Positions 34,169-42,084 of a stretch of 64,000 nucleotides of DNA are shown here, in pieces. Under the pieces are notes generated by a model that was given only the letters and a program-made list of their open reading frames with translations, did no database searches and was not told the DNA's origin. The stretch's first letter is position 1. Each line of letters opens with the position of its first letter. The stretch covers positions 558,001 through 622,000 of the forward strand of contig CAWFET010000002.1 of NCBI GenBank assembly GCA_963815045.1, read 5' to 3'. This DNA comes from DASUPK01 sp963815045 (GTDB lineage Bacteria > Actinomycetota > Thermoleophilia > Solirubrobacterales > 70-9). Made by a program: the position numbers and the translations under genes.

Positions 34169-35509
34169 GTGGAGCTGGCCACAGCTGACAGGCCGACGAT
34201 CGCCGCTCCGGCGGAGGGCCTGCCGCCGGGACCCGATTGGTCCGTGATCCGGTCCACCCTGCGCTGGTGGCGACGGCCGCTCGAGACCCTCGAGTACTGC
34301 CGCGACCGCTACGGGGACATGTTCACCTACCGGCTCGCCCACGAGGGAACGTGGGTCTTCATCTCGGACCCCGAGGCGGTCAAACAGGTCTTCACGGGCG
34401 ATCCGCGGCTTCTTCACGCCGGCGAGGCGAACGTGGTCCTGCTGCCGGTGCTCGGCGAGCACTCGGTCCTGCTGCTGGACGAGCCCGAGCACATGAAGGA
34501 GCGGAAGCTGATGCTGCCTCCCTTTCACGGCAAGCGGATGAAGGCCTACGGAGACGTGATGACCGAGATCGCCGGCGATCAGATCGATCGCTGGCCCGCC
34601 GACCGTTCGGTGCGGATGCGACCCCGGATGCAGGCGATGACGCTCGAGATCATCCTGCGGGCGGTCTTCGGAGTGGGCGAGGGACAGCGATTGACTCGGC
34701 TGCGCGATGAGCTGCGTCGCACCCTCAACCTGCTGGCGAGTCCCCGTCGAGTCCTCTTCCTGGTGTTGCTGGGCCCGAAGCGTGTCCGGCGCTTCGGCCC
34801 GTTTCGGCGCCACCTCGAAAGGCTCGACCGGGTCCTGCTGGAGGAGATCGCGTCTCGCCGCGAAGCCACCGATCTCGCCGAGCGCGATGACATCCTCTCG
34901 CTGCTGCTTCAGGCCAAGCACGAGGACGGTCGGCCGATGGGTGACCGCGAGCTCAGGGACGAGCTGATGACGCTGCTGGTCGCGGGGCACGAGACCACGG
35001 CGACCGCCCTCTCCTGGGCGATAGAGCTGCTCTCCCGCCACCCGGAGGTGCTGGAGCGCCTCGAGGGGAGCGTGGCCGTCGGCGAGGAGGCCTATCTGGA
35101 CGCCGTGATCAAGGAGACATTGCGGCTGCGTCCCGTGATCGCCCTCGTCCTCCGAAGGCTGGTTGAGCCGATGGAGATCGGTGGGCGGCTGCTTCCGGCC
35201 GGAGCCAACGTCGCTCCTTCGATCTACCTGATCCACCGCGACCCGGAGATCTATCCGGAGCCCGAACGCTTCCGCCCCGAGCGCTTCCTGGAGGAGCCGG
35301 CGGGGACCTACACTTGGATACCGTTCGGCGGTGGCGTGCGCCGCTGCCTGGGCGCCGCGTTCGCCGAGTTCGAGATGGCGGTCGTACTCAAGGAGCTCAT
35401 CGCCCGCCGTCGGATTCGGCCAGTCGGAGATCGGCCCGAGCACTCGGTGAGGAGCACGATCACCAACGTTCCGAATCGCGGCGGCGAGGTCCTGCTTCCA
35501 CTGAGGTGA
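34169..35509 (+). CDS. Cytochrome P450
   Basis: A 446-residue soluble bacterial P450. The I-helix oxygen-activation motif is AGHETTATALSW (residue about 275), the K-helix ExxR is ETLRLRP, and the heme-binding loop FGGGVRRCLGA carries the proximal Cys at about 392. The GTG at 34169 gives a normal N-terminus (ELATADRPTIAAPAEGLPPG). No ferredoxin or reductase is adjacent. The sequence most resembles the broad-substrate CYP group that includes lipid and terpene hydroxylases; the substrate is unknown. Confidence 0.93.
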   Translation: MELATADRPTIAAPAEGLPPGPDWSVIRSTLRWWRRPLETLEYCRDRYGDMFTYRLAHEGTWVFISDPEAVKQVFTGDPRLLHAGEANVVLLPVLGEHSVLLLDEPEHMKERKLMLPPFHGKRMKAYGDVMTEIAGDQIDRWPADRSVRMRPRMQAMTLEIILRAVFGVGEGQRLTRLRDELRRTLNLLASPRRVLFLVLLGPKRVRRFGPFRRHLERLDRVLLEEIASRREATDLAERDDILSLLLQAKHEDGRPMGDRELRDELMTLLVAGHETTATALSWAIELLSRHPEVLERLEGSVAVGEEAYLDAVIKETLRLRPVIALVLRRLVEPMEIGGRLLPAGANVAPSIYLIHRDPEIYPEPERFRPERFLEEPAGTYTWIPFGGGVRRCLGAAFAEFEMAVVLKELIARRRIRPVGDRPEHSVRSTITNVPNRGGEVLLPLR

Positions 35510-35518
35510 GCCGGTGCC

Positions 35519-36706
35519 TCAGGAGGCGAGCTCGCGCAGGGCCGGCGCGGGCCGGTAGGCCTCGCCGCGCAGCTCGCGCAGCTCCTCCAGCACGCCGAGG
35601 GAGCGGCTCCAGCCGAGGCGCTCGCCCCACTCGAGCGGCCCGATCGGCCAGTTGTAGCCCAGCCGCATCGCGGTGTTGATGTCGTCCGCCGAGGCCACCC
35701 GCTCGCCGAGGGCGAAGCAGGCCTCGTTGGCGATCGTCGCGCCGAGACGGGTGAGCACCCCCGGGGCGTTCTCGCCGGCGACCTCGATCAGCTGGTCCTC
35801 GTCGAAGATCGGCCGCTCGCCCGGGAAGTCCGGGTCGCGCGGGCGGTGCGGCGTGCCCTTCTCGTATGTGTAGAAGCCTCGCCCGGTCTTCCGCCCGAGC
35901 CGCCCCGAGGCCACCATCCGCTCGTGGATCGGGGTTGGGCGCCAGCGCGGCTCCCCGAACGACTGCTCCCAGAAGGACTTGGCGACCGTGAAGTTGACGT
36001 CCAGCCCGATCAGGTCCATCAGCTCGAACGGCCCCATCCGCAGCCCGGCGCCGAGCCGGACGATCCGATCGATCTCATCGTGTGGCGCGACGCCCTCGCC
36101 GAGCATCCGAAGCGATTCCAGGAAGAAGGGCCGCACGCAGCGGTTGGCGACGAAGCCGACGGAGTCGCGGGCTCGGATCGGGGTGCGGCCCATGCCCTTG
36201 GCGACCTCGGTGGTCAACTCCAGCGCCGGCTCGCCGCTCTCGTCTCCCGCCACGACCTCGACGAGCTGCATCAGGGCCGGCGGGTTGAAGAAGTGCATGC
36301 CGACGATCCGCCCCGGCTCGGGCACGGCCGCGGCGATGGCGGTCACCGAGAGGGAGGACGTATTGGTCGCGAGAACCGCATCGGGCCCGCAGACCGCGGC
36401 GAGCCTCTGAAACAGGTTCCGCTTCAGGTCGAGGTCCTCCGGGGCGGCCTCGATCACCAGGTCGGAGTCCTTGAGCGCCTCGATGATCGTGTCCGTCTCG
36501 ATGCGGCCGAGCGCGTCGACCGCCTCCTGCTCCGACCAGCGCCCTCGCTCGGCGCCGCGGCGGAGCGCGGAGCGCAGCTGCTCGAGGCCTCGCTCGAGCG
36601 CCCGGCCGTCCAGTTCGTAGATGACGGTGGGGTGGCCGCCGAGGGCGGCGATCTGCGCGATCCCGGCGCCCATGGTTCCGGCGCCGACGACGCCGACCCT
36701 CGTCAC
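35519..36706 (-). CDS. 3-hydroxyacyl-CoA dehydrogenase
   Basis: A 395-residue NAD-dependent enzyme. The start is the GTG at 36706, which overlaps the upstream acyl-CoA dehydrogenase stop (GTGA) and gives TRVGVVGAGTMGAGIAQIA, the Rossmann motif. The catalytic His lies in GMHFFNPP. The C-terminal 3HCDH domain is duplicated (RDSVGFVANRC about 190 and a second copy about 310), as in some beta-oxidation and PaaH-type enzymes. It oxidises 3-hydroxyacyl-CoA to 3-ketoacyl-CoA. Confidence 0.92.
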   Translation of the reverse strand: MTRVGVVGAGTMGAGIAQIAALGGHPTVIYELDGRALERGLEQLRSALRRGAERGRWSEQEAVDALGRIETDTIIEALKDSDLVIEAAPEDLDLKRNLFQRLAAVCGPDAVLATNTSSLSVTAIAAAVPEPGRIVGMHFFNPPALMQLVEVVAGDESGEPALELTTEVAKGMGRTPIRARDSVGFVANRCVRPFFLESLRMLGEGVAPHDEIDRIVRLGAGLRMGPFELMDLIGLDVNFTVAKSFWEQSFGEPRWRPTPIHERMVASGRLGRKTGRGFYTYEKGTPHRPRDPDFPGERPIFDEDQLIEVAGENAPGVLTRLGATIANEACFALGERVASADDINTAMRLGYNWPIGPLEWGERLGWSRSLGVLEELRELRGEAYRPAPALRELAS

Positions 36707-37878
36707 GAGCCGTCGGCGGAGGGGGGCGTCATCGCGTTGATGCCGGTGGCGTCGCGCCCGATGATCAGCTTGTGGATCTGGGAGGTCCCCTCGTACAGCG
36801 TGGTGACGCGAGCATCGCGCAGGTAGCGCTCGACCGGATAGTCGTCGACGTACCCGGCGCCGCCGTGGACCTGGATCGCGGCGTTGGCGCACTCGACCGC
36901 GGCCTCGGTCGCGTAGTACTTCGCGATCGAGGTCTCGACCGTGTTGCGGTCTCCCTGGTCCTTGAGAGCTCCGGCGCGGTAGACCAGCAGCCGGGCGGCA
37001 TCGCGCTTGACGATCATGTCCGCGATCAGCTCCTGAACGAGCTGGAAGCTCGCGATCGGAACTCCGAACTGCTTGCGCTCCTTCGCGTATTCGACGGAGG
37101 CGTCGACGCATCCGTCGCAGATCCCGACGCAGCCGGCGGCGACGCTGTAGCGGCCGTTGTCCAGCGAGCTCATCGCGATCTTGAAGCCGTCGCCGACCTC
37201 CCCGAGCAGGGCCTCGTCGGGGACCTCGACGTCGTCCAGCGAGATCTCGGCCGTGTCGGATGACCGCAGGCCGAGCTTGCCGTGGATCTCCTGGGCGCTG
37301 TAGCCGGCGGCCTCCGTCGGGACCATGAAGCAGGCGAGGCCACGGTGTTTCAGCTCCGGATCTGTCTGGGCGAAGATCAGCGCCAGCTCGGCGACGTTCC
37401 CCATCGAGATCCACATCTTGTTCCCGGTGATCGTCCAGCCGGAGTCCGTCTTCTTCGCGCGCGTCCGCATGCTCGCCGGGTCCGACCCCGCGTCGGGCTC
37501 GGTCAGGCCGAAGCAGCCGAGCGCCTCACCTGAGCAGAGCCGGGGAAGCCATTCGCGCTTCTGCTCCTCCGTGCCCCACTTCTCGACCGAGCCCGCGACC
37601 AGAGAGGTCTGCACGGAGACGACCGTCCGCGCCGAGGAGTCCGCGCGGCCGACCTGCTCGACGATCAGGGCGTAGCTCAGGTGGTCCAGCCCGCGGCCGC
37701 CGTACTCCTCGGCGACCGGGGCGCCGAGATAGCCCATCTCGCCCAGCATGCCGGCGAGCTCGCGGTCGAACCGACCCGCGCGGTCGTTCTCGCGGACGCG
37801 CGGGGCGATCTCCTTGTCGGCGAAGTCACGCGCCGTCTCGGAGATCAGGCGCTGTTCGTCTGTCAGCTGGAAGTCCAA
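36703..37878 (-). CDS. Acyl-CoA dehydrogenase
   Basis: A 391-residue FAD enzyme, the first step of beta-oxidation. Family signatures: CFGLTEPDAGSDPASMRTRA (flavin/substrate loop), KMWISMGNVAE and the C-terminal QVHGGAGYVDDYPVER. The catalytic Glu is in TTLYEGTSQIHK at about 370. Together with the aminotransferase upstream (9-bp gap) and the hydroxyacyl-CoA dehydrogenase downstream it suggests oxidation of acyl-CoAs, perhaps branched-chain ones. Confidence 0.93.
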   Translation of the reverse strand: MDFQLTDEQRLISETARDFADKEIAPRVRENDRAGRFDRELAGMLGEMGYLGAPVAEEYGGRGLDHLSYALIVEQVGRADSSARTVVSVQTSLVAGSVEKWGTEEQKREWLPRLCSGEALGCFGLTEPDAGSDPASMRTRAKKTDSGWTITGNKMWISMGNVAELALIFAQTDPELKHRGLACFMVPTEAAGYSAQEIHGKLGLRSSDTAEISLDDVEVPDEALLGEVGDGFKIAMSSLDNGRYSVAAGCVGICDGCVDASVEYAKERKQFGVPIASFQLVQELIADMIVKRDAARLLVYRAGALKDQGDRNTVETSIAKYYATEAAVECANAAIQVHGGAGYVDDYPVERYLRDARVTTLYEGTSQIHKLIIGRDATGINAMTPPSADGS

Positions 37879-37887
37879 GTCTCAGGT

Positions 37888-38694
37888 TCAGCTCGAGGCA
37901 GGGAGGGCGAGCTCGCGATCGCGAACGGTCTGGAATGCCGCCGCCGCCTCCTTCGTCCGCGGGCCGGGACATTCTGCCAGCTTTGTCTCATTTACCGCGG
38001 AGATCGCCTGGACCTCGCGGACGGTCGAGGCGATGAAGGCCTCGCTCGCCCCCTCTAGGTCCGAGAGGGGGAAGGCGCCCTCCTCCACGTCGAGCTCGCG
38101 GACGAGCCGGTCGCGGGTGATCGAGGCGAGGATGCCCACGTCCAGGTCCGACGTGCGCAGCCGGCCGTCGCTCACCCAGAAGACCGTCGAGGTCGGGGCC
38201 TCGAGCACGATCCCGTCGGGACGCACGAACACGGCGTCGTCCGCGCCCTTGCCCGCGGCGTAGCGGATCGCCTGCATGTTGGCGGCGTAGGAGAGCGACT
38301 TCACCCCGTTCAGGATCTGCGTAGGGGAGTAGGTGATCGTCACGACCGCCGCCGACTCGCTCGTGGCGTAAGGCGGGAGCTGCTCCGTGAAGGCGAGATG
38401 GCGGCCGCCTCGGGTGACCACCAGCCGCAGCTGTCCCTCGTCCTCGCCGAACTCGCGAAGCAGCGCCTCGATCTCACCCTCGAAGCGTGCGCGTTCCACG
38501 GGGAGCTCGATGGCGGCGGCAGAGCGCTCCAGCCTGTCGAGGTGCTCACCGAGCAGGAACGGGCGTCCCGCGTAGAGACGGATGACCTCGAAGACCCCAT
38601 CACCCCGCAGAAGTCCGTCGTCAGCAGCCGGAATCGTGGCGTCCGCCCTATCGGTAATTCGTCCATCGACGCTGGCGAGCTCGGCTGCTGACAC
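37888..38694 (-). CDS. Class IV aminotransferase (branched-chain / 4-amino-4-deoxychorismate lyase fold)
   Basis: A 268-residue PLP enzyme of fold type IV. The GTG at 38694 (SAAELASVDGRITDRADATI) is chosen because the family normally starts here; the extra upstream frame is unrelated. The PLP-binding Lys is in GVKSLSYAANMQA, and VLEAPTSTVFWVSDGRL is the conserved cofactor-phosphate segment. It could be a branched-chain or D-amino acid aminotransferase or an aminodeoxychorismate lyase; these cannot be told apart by eye. The company of acyl-CoA dehydrogenase and hydroxyacyl-CoA dehydrogenase favours amino acid catabolism. Confidence 0.88.
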   Translation of the reverse strand: MSAAELASVDGRITDRADATIPAADDGLLRGDGVFEVIRLYAGRPFLLGEHLDRLERSAAAIELPVERARFEGEIEALLREFGEDEGQLRLVVTRGGRHLAFTEQLPPYATSESAAVVTITYSPTQILNGVKSLSYAANMQAIRYAAGKGADDAVFVRPDGIVLEAPTSTVFWVSDGRLRTSDLDVGILASITRDRLVRELDVEEGAFPLSDLEGASEAFIASTVREVQAISAVNETKLAECPGPRTKEAAAAFQTVRDRELALPASS

Positions 38695-38904
38695 GTGAAA
38701 CGAGGCTATCGGAGGCCGCAGCGCAACGTGACTGGCGGAGACGGCGTTTCTGTGCGCTAAAACTAGGTATGCATCAGTCGCCGTAGCAAGGCGGATGTAT
38801 TCGCAAACCGCTCCTCTATCCGGGGGGATCCGGAGGCGGCGAACGGGATGGGTATGTAGTGCGACCAACGCAGAGGTTGTTTGCGTTCAATCGAGGAGGC
38901 GTCG

Positions 38905-40230
38905 ATGTATAGGCAGCGCAGAAAGAAGCTTCGTAGAAGGAGACGTAGGACGGTGGCCGTTGTTGCAGCCGCTGTCTCGGTCGCCGTGGTGGCAGTTCCC
39001 ACACTGGCGTCCGCGAACCCAGTAAATGACCTGCTCCACAACCTGCTCGGCGGTAACGCTGGTTCGGGCGGAGCTGCATCGGGCGGGAGCACCGCTACTC
39101 CCGACGCCGGAACTCCGCCGTCGTACACGCCGCCCCTGCATGGCACTGACCCGCACGGTCAGGGGAGCGACGCGACGGTCGATCTGACCCCAGGGACGAC
39201 GAACCCGCTTCCGGGTGACCCCACCCAGGGCAGCGAGGACGTCATCGCGGGCGACTCCCGAGGCCAGCAGAGCAGTGACGGCACCTACCACGGTCGCGTC
39301 ACGCTTCTCTACCTGCTGGGATCGCCGATCATCCAGGTGACCAGCGATCCGGGTCAGTCGAATGACGGCCCGCTCCAGCCGTTGCAGGATGGTCTCGACC
39401 AGATCTGCTCGGCGTCGAGCAGCAACCTGTGCCTGACGGTTCTGGGCATGCATTCATCGAGCACCGGTAACTCGTCGACGAACTCGTTCGAGGGCGTGGG
39501 CGCGCATATCGGTGGTCCCACTGGCGTCAACGCTGACGTCCTGACCTCGAACGGCAACATCTCGAGCGACGGAAGCTGTCAGACGGCGCATGGCGACTCG
39601 AGCGTCGCGGGGGCCAACGTCGGTCCGCTGACCGCGGATGCCCTGCAGGGCAACTCCGACAGCTCGGCCTGCAACTCGGGCTCGAACACGGTGCATCAGG
39701 ACTCGACCGTCGTGAATCTCGCCGGTTCGGGTCTGCCGCTTCCAGCCGCCGGTTGTGCGGATGGCACGGCGAACACCAATTTCACCGCCCTCAGCCCGTT
39801 GCTGAGCACGGTGTGCAATGCGGATGACACCAACGGCAGTCAGACCGGTGCCCCCTACGGTGTGCGCGACGCGCTTGACGTCTTCGCGCTCATCACGGGT
39901 GACTCCGCTCTGCTGAAGGTGGCAGCCGCCGGTCCGGAGAGCCACGCTGTGGCCCCCGGCGGTGGCACGACCACCCCGCCCGGCAACCCGGGTGGCAACG
40001 GCGGCACCAAGGGTGCCGGCGGCAAGGGTGGCAACAACGGTGGTAACGGCGGCGGCGGCAACGGTGGTGGAGCCGGCAACGGCTCGGCGGCCGGCTCGGC
40101 CGCGTCCGGTAACGGCCAGCTGGCCTTCACCGGCGCGGACCTGCTCGCCCTCGCTCTGGTCGGCGGCGCGCTGGTCCTCGGTGGGCTCGCCCTGACCACG
40201 GCCGGGCGGCGTCATCGCCAGACGGTCTAG
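38905..40230 (+). CDS. Cell-wall-anchored surface protein with LAxTG sorting signal
   Basis: A 441-residue exported protein. GAGGAGG at 38893-38899 fixes the ATG at 38905. An Arg-rich start and hydrophobic segment form the signal peptide (about 1-40, ending TLASAN). The body is Gly/Ser/Thr-rich with paired Cys (about residues 170-320), then a Gly-Asn linker. The C-terminus is a sorting signal: LAFTG at 406-410, a hydrophobic stretch and RRHRQ. LAxTG is the motif of actinobacterial class E sortases. No sortase gene is in this window. Two strong hairpins follow the stop. Confidence 0.85.
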   Translation: MYRQRRKKLRRRRRRTVAVVAAAVSVAVVAVPTLASANPVNDLLHNLLGGNAGSGGAASGGSTATPDAGTPPSYTPPLHGTDPHGQGSDATVDLTPGTTNPLPGDPTQGSEDVIAGDSRGQQSSDGTYHGRVTLLYLLGSPIIQVTSDPGQSNDGPLQPLQDGLDQICSASSSNLCLTVLGMHSSSTGNSSTNSFEGVGAHIGGPTGVNADVLTSNGNISSDGSCQTAHGDSSVAGANVGPLTADALQGNSDSSACNSGSNTVHQDSTVVNLAGSGLPLPAAGCADGTANTNFTALSPLLSTVCNADDTNGSQTGAPYGVRDALDVFALITGDSALLKVAAAGPESHAVAPGGGTTTPPGNPGGNGGTKGAGGKGGNNGGNGGGGNGGGAGNGSAAGSAASGNGQLAFTGADLLALALVGGALVLGGLALTTAGRRHRQTV

Positions 40231-40245
40231 CGACGGAAGCGGCAA

Positions 40246-40269
40246 GGGGGACGCCAAAGGGCGTCCCCC
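40246..40269 (+). terminator. Hairpin 1 after the LAxTG protein
   Basis: Perfect 10-bp stem GGGGGACGCC / GGCGTCCCCC with loop AAAG, 15 bp after the stop codon. No T-run. First of two tandem hairpins. Confidence 0.8.
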
Positions 40270-40290
40270 GCCGCGCCGTCGCAGCAGCGA

Positions 40291-40326
40291 GAAGAAGCCG
40301 AGCGCCCGAAAGCGCTCGGCTTCTTC
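40291..40326 (+). terminator. Hairpin 2 after the LAxTG protein
   Basis: Perfect 15-bp stem (40291-40305 with 40312-40326, arm GAAGAAGCCGAGCGC) and a 6-nt loop. Together with hairpin 1 it should stop transcription before the gene at 40430. Confidence 0.85.
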
Positions 40327-40429
40327 GCGTACGGAGGCAGAACGCCGCGAGGCTGCCTCGAAGCGTGAGGCGAGCCGGAAGGGCGGCGACACCGGATCAA
40401 CCGCCGGTCCCCCGGCGCAGGGCACGTCC

Positions 40430-41041
40430 ATGCGCCGGGCTCGGCTGCAGAGGCCGGGCGAGCTCTGGGGCAGGCGAAGCGTCGCGGTGGGGGTCGTCCT
40501 GATCGCGGCCGCCCTGATCGGTGGGCTCGTCCTGATCTTCGCGGGCGGCGATGGCGGAGACCATTCCGCCGTCAACACCGCCAAGCAGGCTTCCAATCTC
40601 CAGGACAAGTTCCTGAAGCACACGGTGGTGGTGGCGGCCAAGGGCATCTCCGTCCGCCGTCCGGCCAACTGGAAGGACTCGAAGCATGGCGGAGTGATCG
40701 CCCTGCAGAGCCACGACCGGTGCCTCGCCATGACCCTCTCCGCTCCACAGGGAAAGGGCCAGGCCAAGAGCCTGCGGACCAACTCGCTCGCAGTCCTGAA
40801 GCGCTCCTTCGGGAACGCCAAGGTGCTGTCCGCGCCGGATTCCCCTGTTGGCGGGATCCCGACCACCACGGACGCCCTCAGCCTGAAGGATCAGAAGGGC
40901 AACCCGATCAGGGTGCTGCTCAGCGTCGGCACCGGCAAGAAGTACGCCTACCTCACCGAGATCGTCGTCCGCGACCCGCGCTGCCAGGGCGACCTGCAGC
41001 TCGGGCAGGTCGTCCTCTCGTCGATTCAGTACACCAAGTAG
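40430..41041 (+). CDS. Membrane-anchored exported protein of unknown function
   Basis: A 203-residue protein with a basic N-terminus, one membrane helix (about 18-39) and an extracytoplasmic domain. That domain has one Cys in SHDRCLAMTLSAP and one in DPRCQGDLQLG, likely a disulfide, and starts with GISVRRPANWK, a pattern seen in small exported 'PsbP/DUF-like' beta domains. No catalytic motif. It directly abuts the thiolase-tail remnant on the opposite strand (stop at 41041, remnant stop at 41042). Confidence 0.7.
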   Translation: MRRARLQRPGELWGRRSVAVGVVLIAAALIGGLVLIFAGGDGGDHSAVNTAKQASNLQDKFLKHTVVVAAKGISVRRPANWKDSKHGGVIALQSHDRCLAMTLSAPQGKGQAKSLRTNSLAVLKRSFGNAKVLSAPDSPVGGIPTTTDALSLKDQKGNPIRVLLSVGTGKKYAYLTEIVVRDPRCQGDLQLGQVVLSSIQYTK

Positions 41042-41089
41042 CTACAGGGCTTCGACGACGGCCGCGACGCCCTGGCCGACCCCGACGCA
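41042..41089 (-). pseudogene. Remnant of a thiolase 3' end
   Basis: On the minus strand this encodes CVGVGQGVAAVVEAL followed by TAG, matching the last 15 residues of the intact thiolase at 42085 (CVGVGMGVATVVEAL). Homology ends abruptly upstream of the first Cys codon. The first 14 nt, TGCGTCGGGGTCGG, are identical in both copies; later codons differ mostly at third positions. It is either the displaced host end of the thiolase gene after an insertion, or the last trace of a second thiolase. Confidence 0.7.
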
Positions 41090-41127
41090 CGCTGGTGGGC
41101 GGACATGGAACGGGATGCGAAATGGCT

Positions 41128-41143
41128 GCTTTGCATGGAAAGC
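41128..41143 (-). repeat. 16-bp palindromic repeat, type A
   Basis: GCTTTGCATGGAAAGC, the reverse of the type A unit GCTTTCCATGCAAAGC that recurs at 57.2 and 60.6 kb. GCTTT/AAAGC arms form a short hairpin. It lies inside the putative 1-kb insertion, left of its only gene. Confidence 0.75.
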
Positions 41144-41258
41144 AATAGTGCCTGCTCGACTGGGCACGCCTAGGTGTTCTGCACGGACTCCAGACCGAGT
41201 GGGGACACCGATGCTGGGTTCAAGCGGGAGTGGGAGCCTGGGGCGTGGAGACGACCAA

Positions 41259-41879
41259 ATGAGACGCCCACTATCCATCGCGCTCGCCTCGCTCTTCGTC
41301 GCGGCCCTGGTCGCTCCCACCGCGCAGGCCGCCAGTCGCAGGTACTGGTTCGACTCGTACCTTGCACCCGGGGCTCCGTCCAGAATTTCCGTTTCTGTCT
41401 TGTACAAGAACAACAAACGGCATGGGCGCTACACGCCGCGCCAAGCCGATTATGACGCCACGGTCTCGGTTAGCTGCAATCCGCCGGTGACTCAGCGGCC
41501 CGATCTGCCCCAGGGCGCCTTTGCCGGCACCGGCTCCTACATCCGTGGCACGCCCGACTACAACCTCATCAAGCTGAGGAAGGGAAGCTTCACCTACACG
41601 GACTCGTGGACGGACTCGGGTCCAATCGACACTGGGTACGCACCCGGCAGCATCAACGCCACCGCGACTGGCAAGGTGCTCAAGAAGAAGCCCGGGGTGA
41701 GGAAGCAGATGCGGGTGGACGGCTCGGTCTCGGTCCTCGATTACAGCTTGCCCGGCTGGGGCTTGCACAACTGCACGAGCGGCGGGCCGGTCCCCTACTC
41801 CGCGACCCCCTGTCGCCCCAGCCCATACCAAATCCCTCCCTACATCAAGAAGTCGCTGCCGGTCTGCTTTCAGGGATAG
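41259..41879 (+). CDS. Secreted protein inside the putative thiolase-end insertion
   Basis: A 206-residue exported protein; GGAG at 41247-41250 and the ATG at 41259 give a clean signal peptide (RRPLSIALASLFVAALVAPT, cleavage near AQAA). The mature part is basic and has two Cys-containing segments (VSVSCNPPV, HNCTSGGPV ... PCRPSP ... PVCFQG), suggesting disulfides. No known domain. It is the only gene between the two thiolase 3' ends and is bracketed by palindromic repeats. Confidence 0.7.
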   Translation: MRRPLSIALASLFVAALVAPTAQAASRRYWFDSYLAPGAPSRISVSVLYKNNKRHGRYTPRQADYDATVSVSCNPPVTQRPDLPQGAFAGTGSYIRGTPDYNLIKLRKGSFTYTDSWTDSGPIDTGYAPGSINATATGKVLKKKPGVRKQMRVDGSVSVLDYSLPGWGLHNCTSGGPVPYSATPCRPSPYQIPPYIKKSLPVCFQG

Positions 41880-41881
41880 CC

Positions 41882-41916
41882 GCTTTGGACGAAAGCAGCG
41901 GTCCTGCTTTGCATGG
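41882..41916 (-). repeat. Composite palindromic repeat (types B and A, reverse orientation)
   Basis: GCTTTGGACGAAAGC (41882-41896) is the reverse of type B, GCTTTCGTCCAAAGC; GCTTTGCATGG (41906-41916) is a partial reversed type A. It starts 2 bp after the stop of the secreted-protein gene. Read on the minus strand the order is A then B, as at 57.2 and 58.96 kb. Confidence 0.7.
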
Positions 41917-42084
41917 GAGTTAGCACTCCACCCCATCTCGAATCGCGACCCATCGCTCAATCTGTACCCCAGGGCTTATGAAGCTCTCCCCGATTTGAGC
42001 GTTGGCCCTGCTGACTCGGATGTAGCCGTCGAGGCGCATTGCCACGGGTATACGCGTCGGTGCCCCGGATCGGAAGTGGGGTTG

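Noticed and set aside
40246..40326. Riboswitch or structured RNA after the LAxTG gene
   Set aside because: Two simple perfect hairpins right after a stop codon fit terminators; no conserved aptamer features.
41115..41258. N-terminal extension of the secreted protein at 41259
   Set aside because: Covers the palindromic repeat and gives no signal peptide; the ATG at 41259 has a ribosome site and a clean signal sequence.
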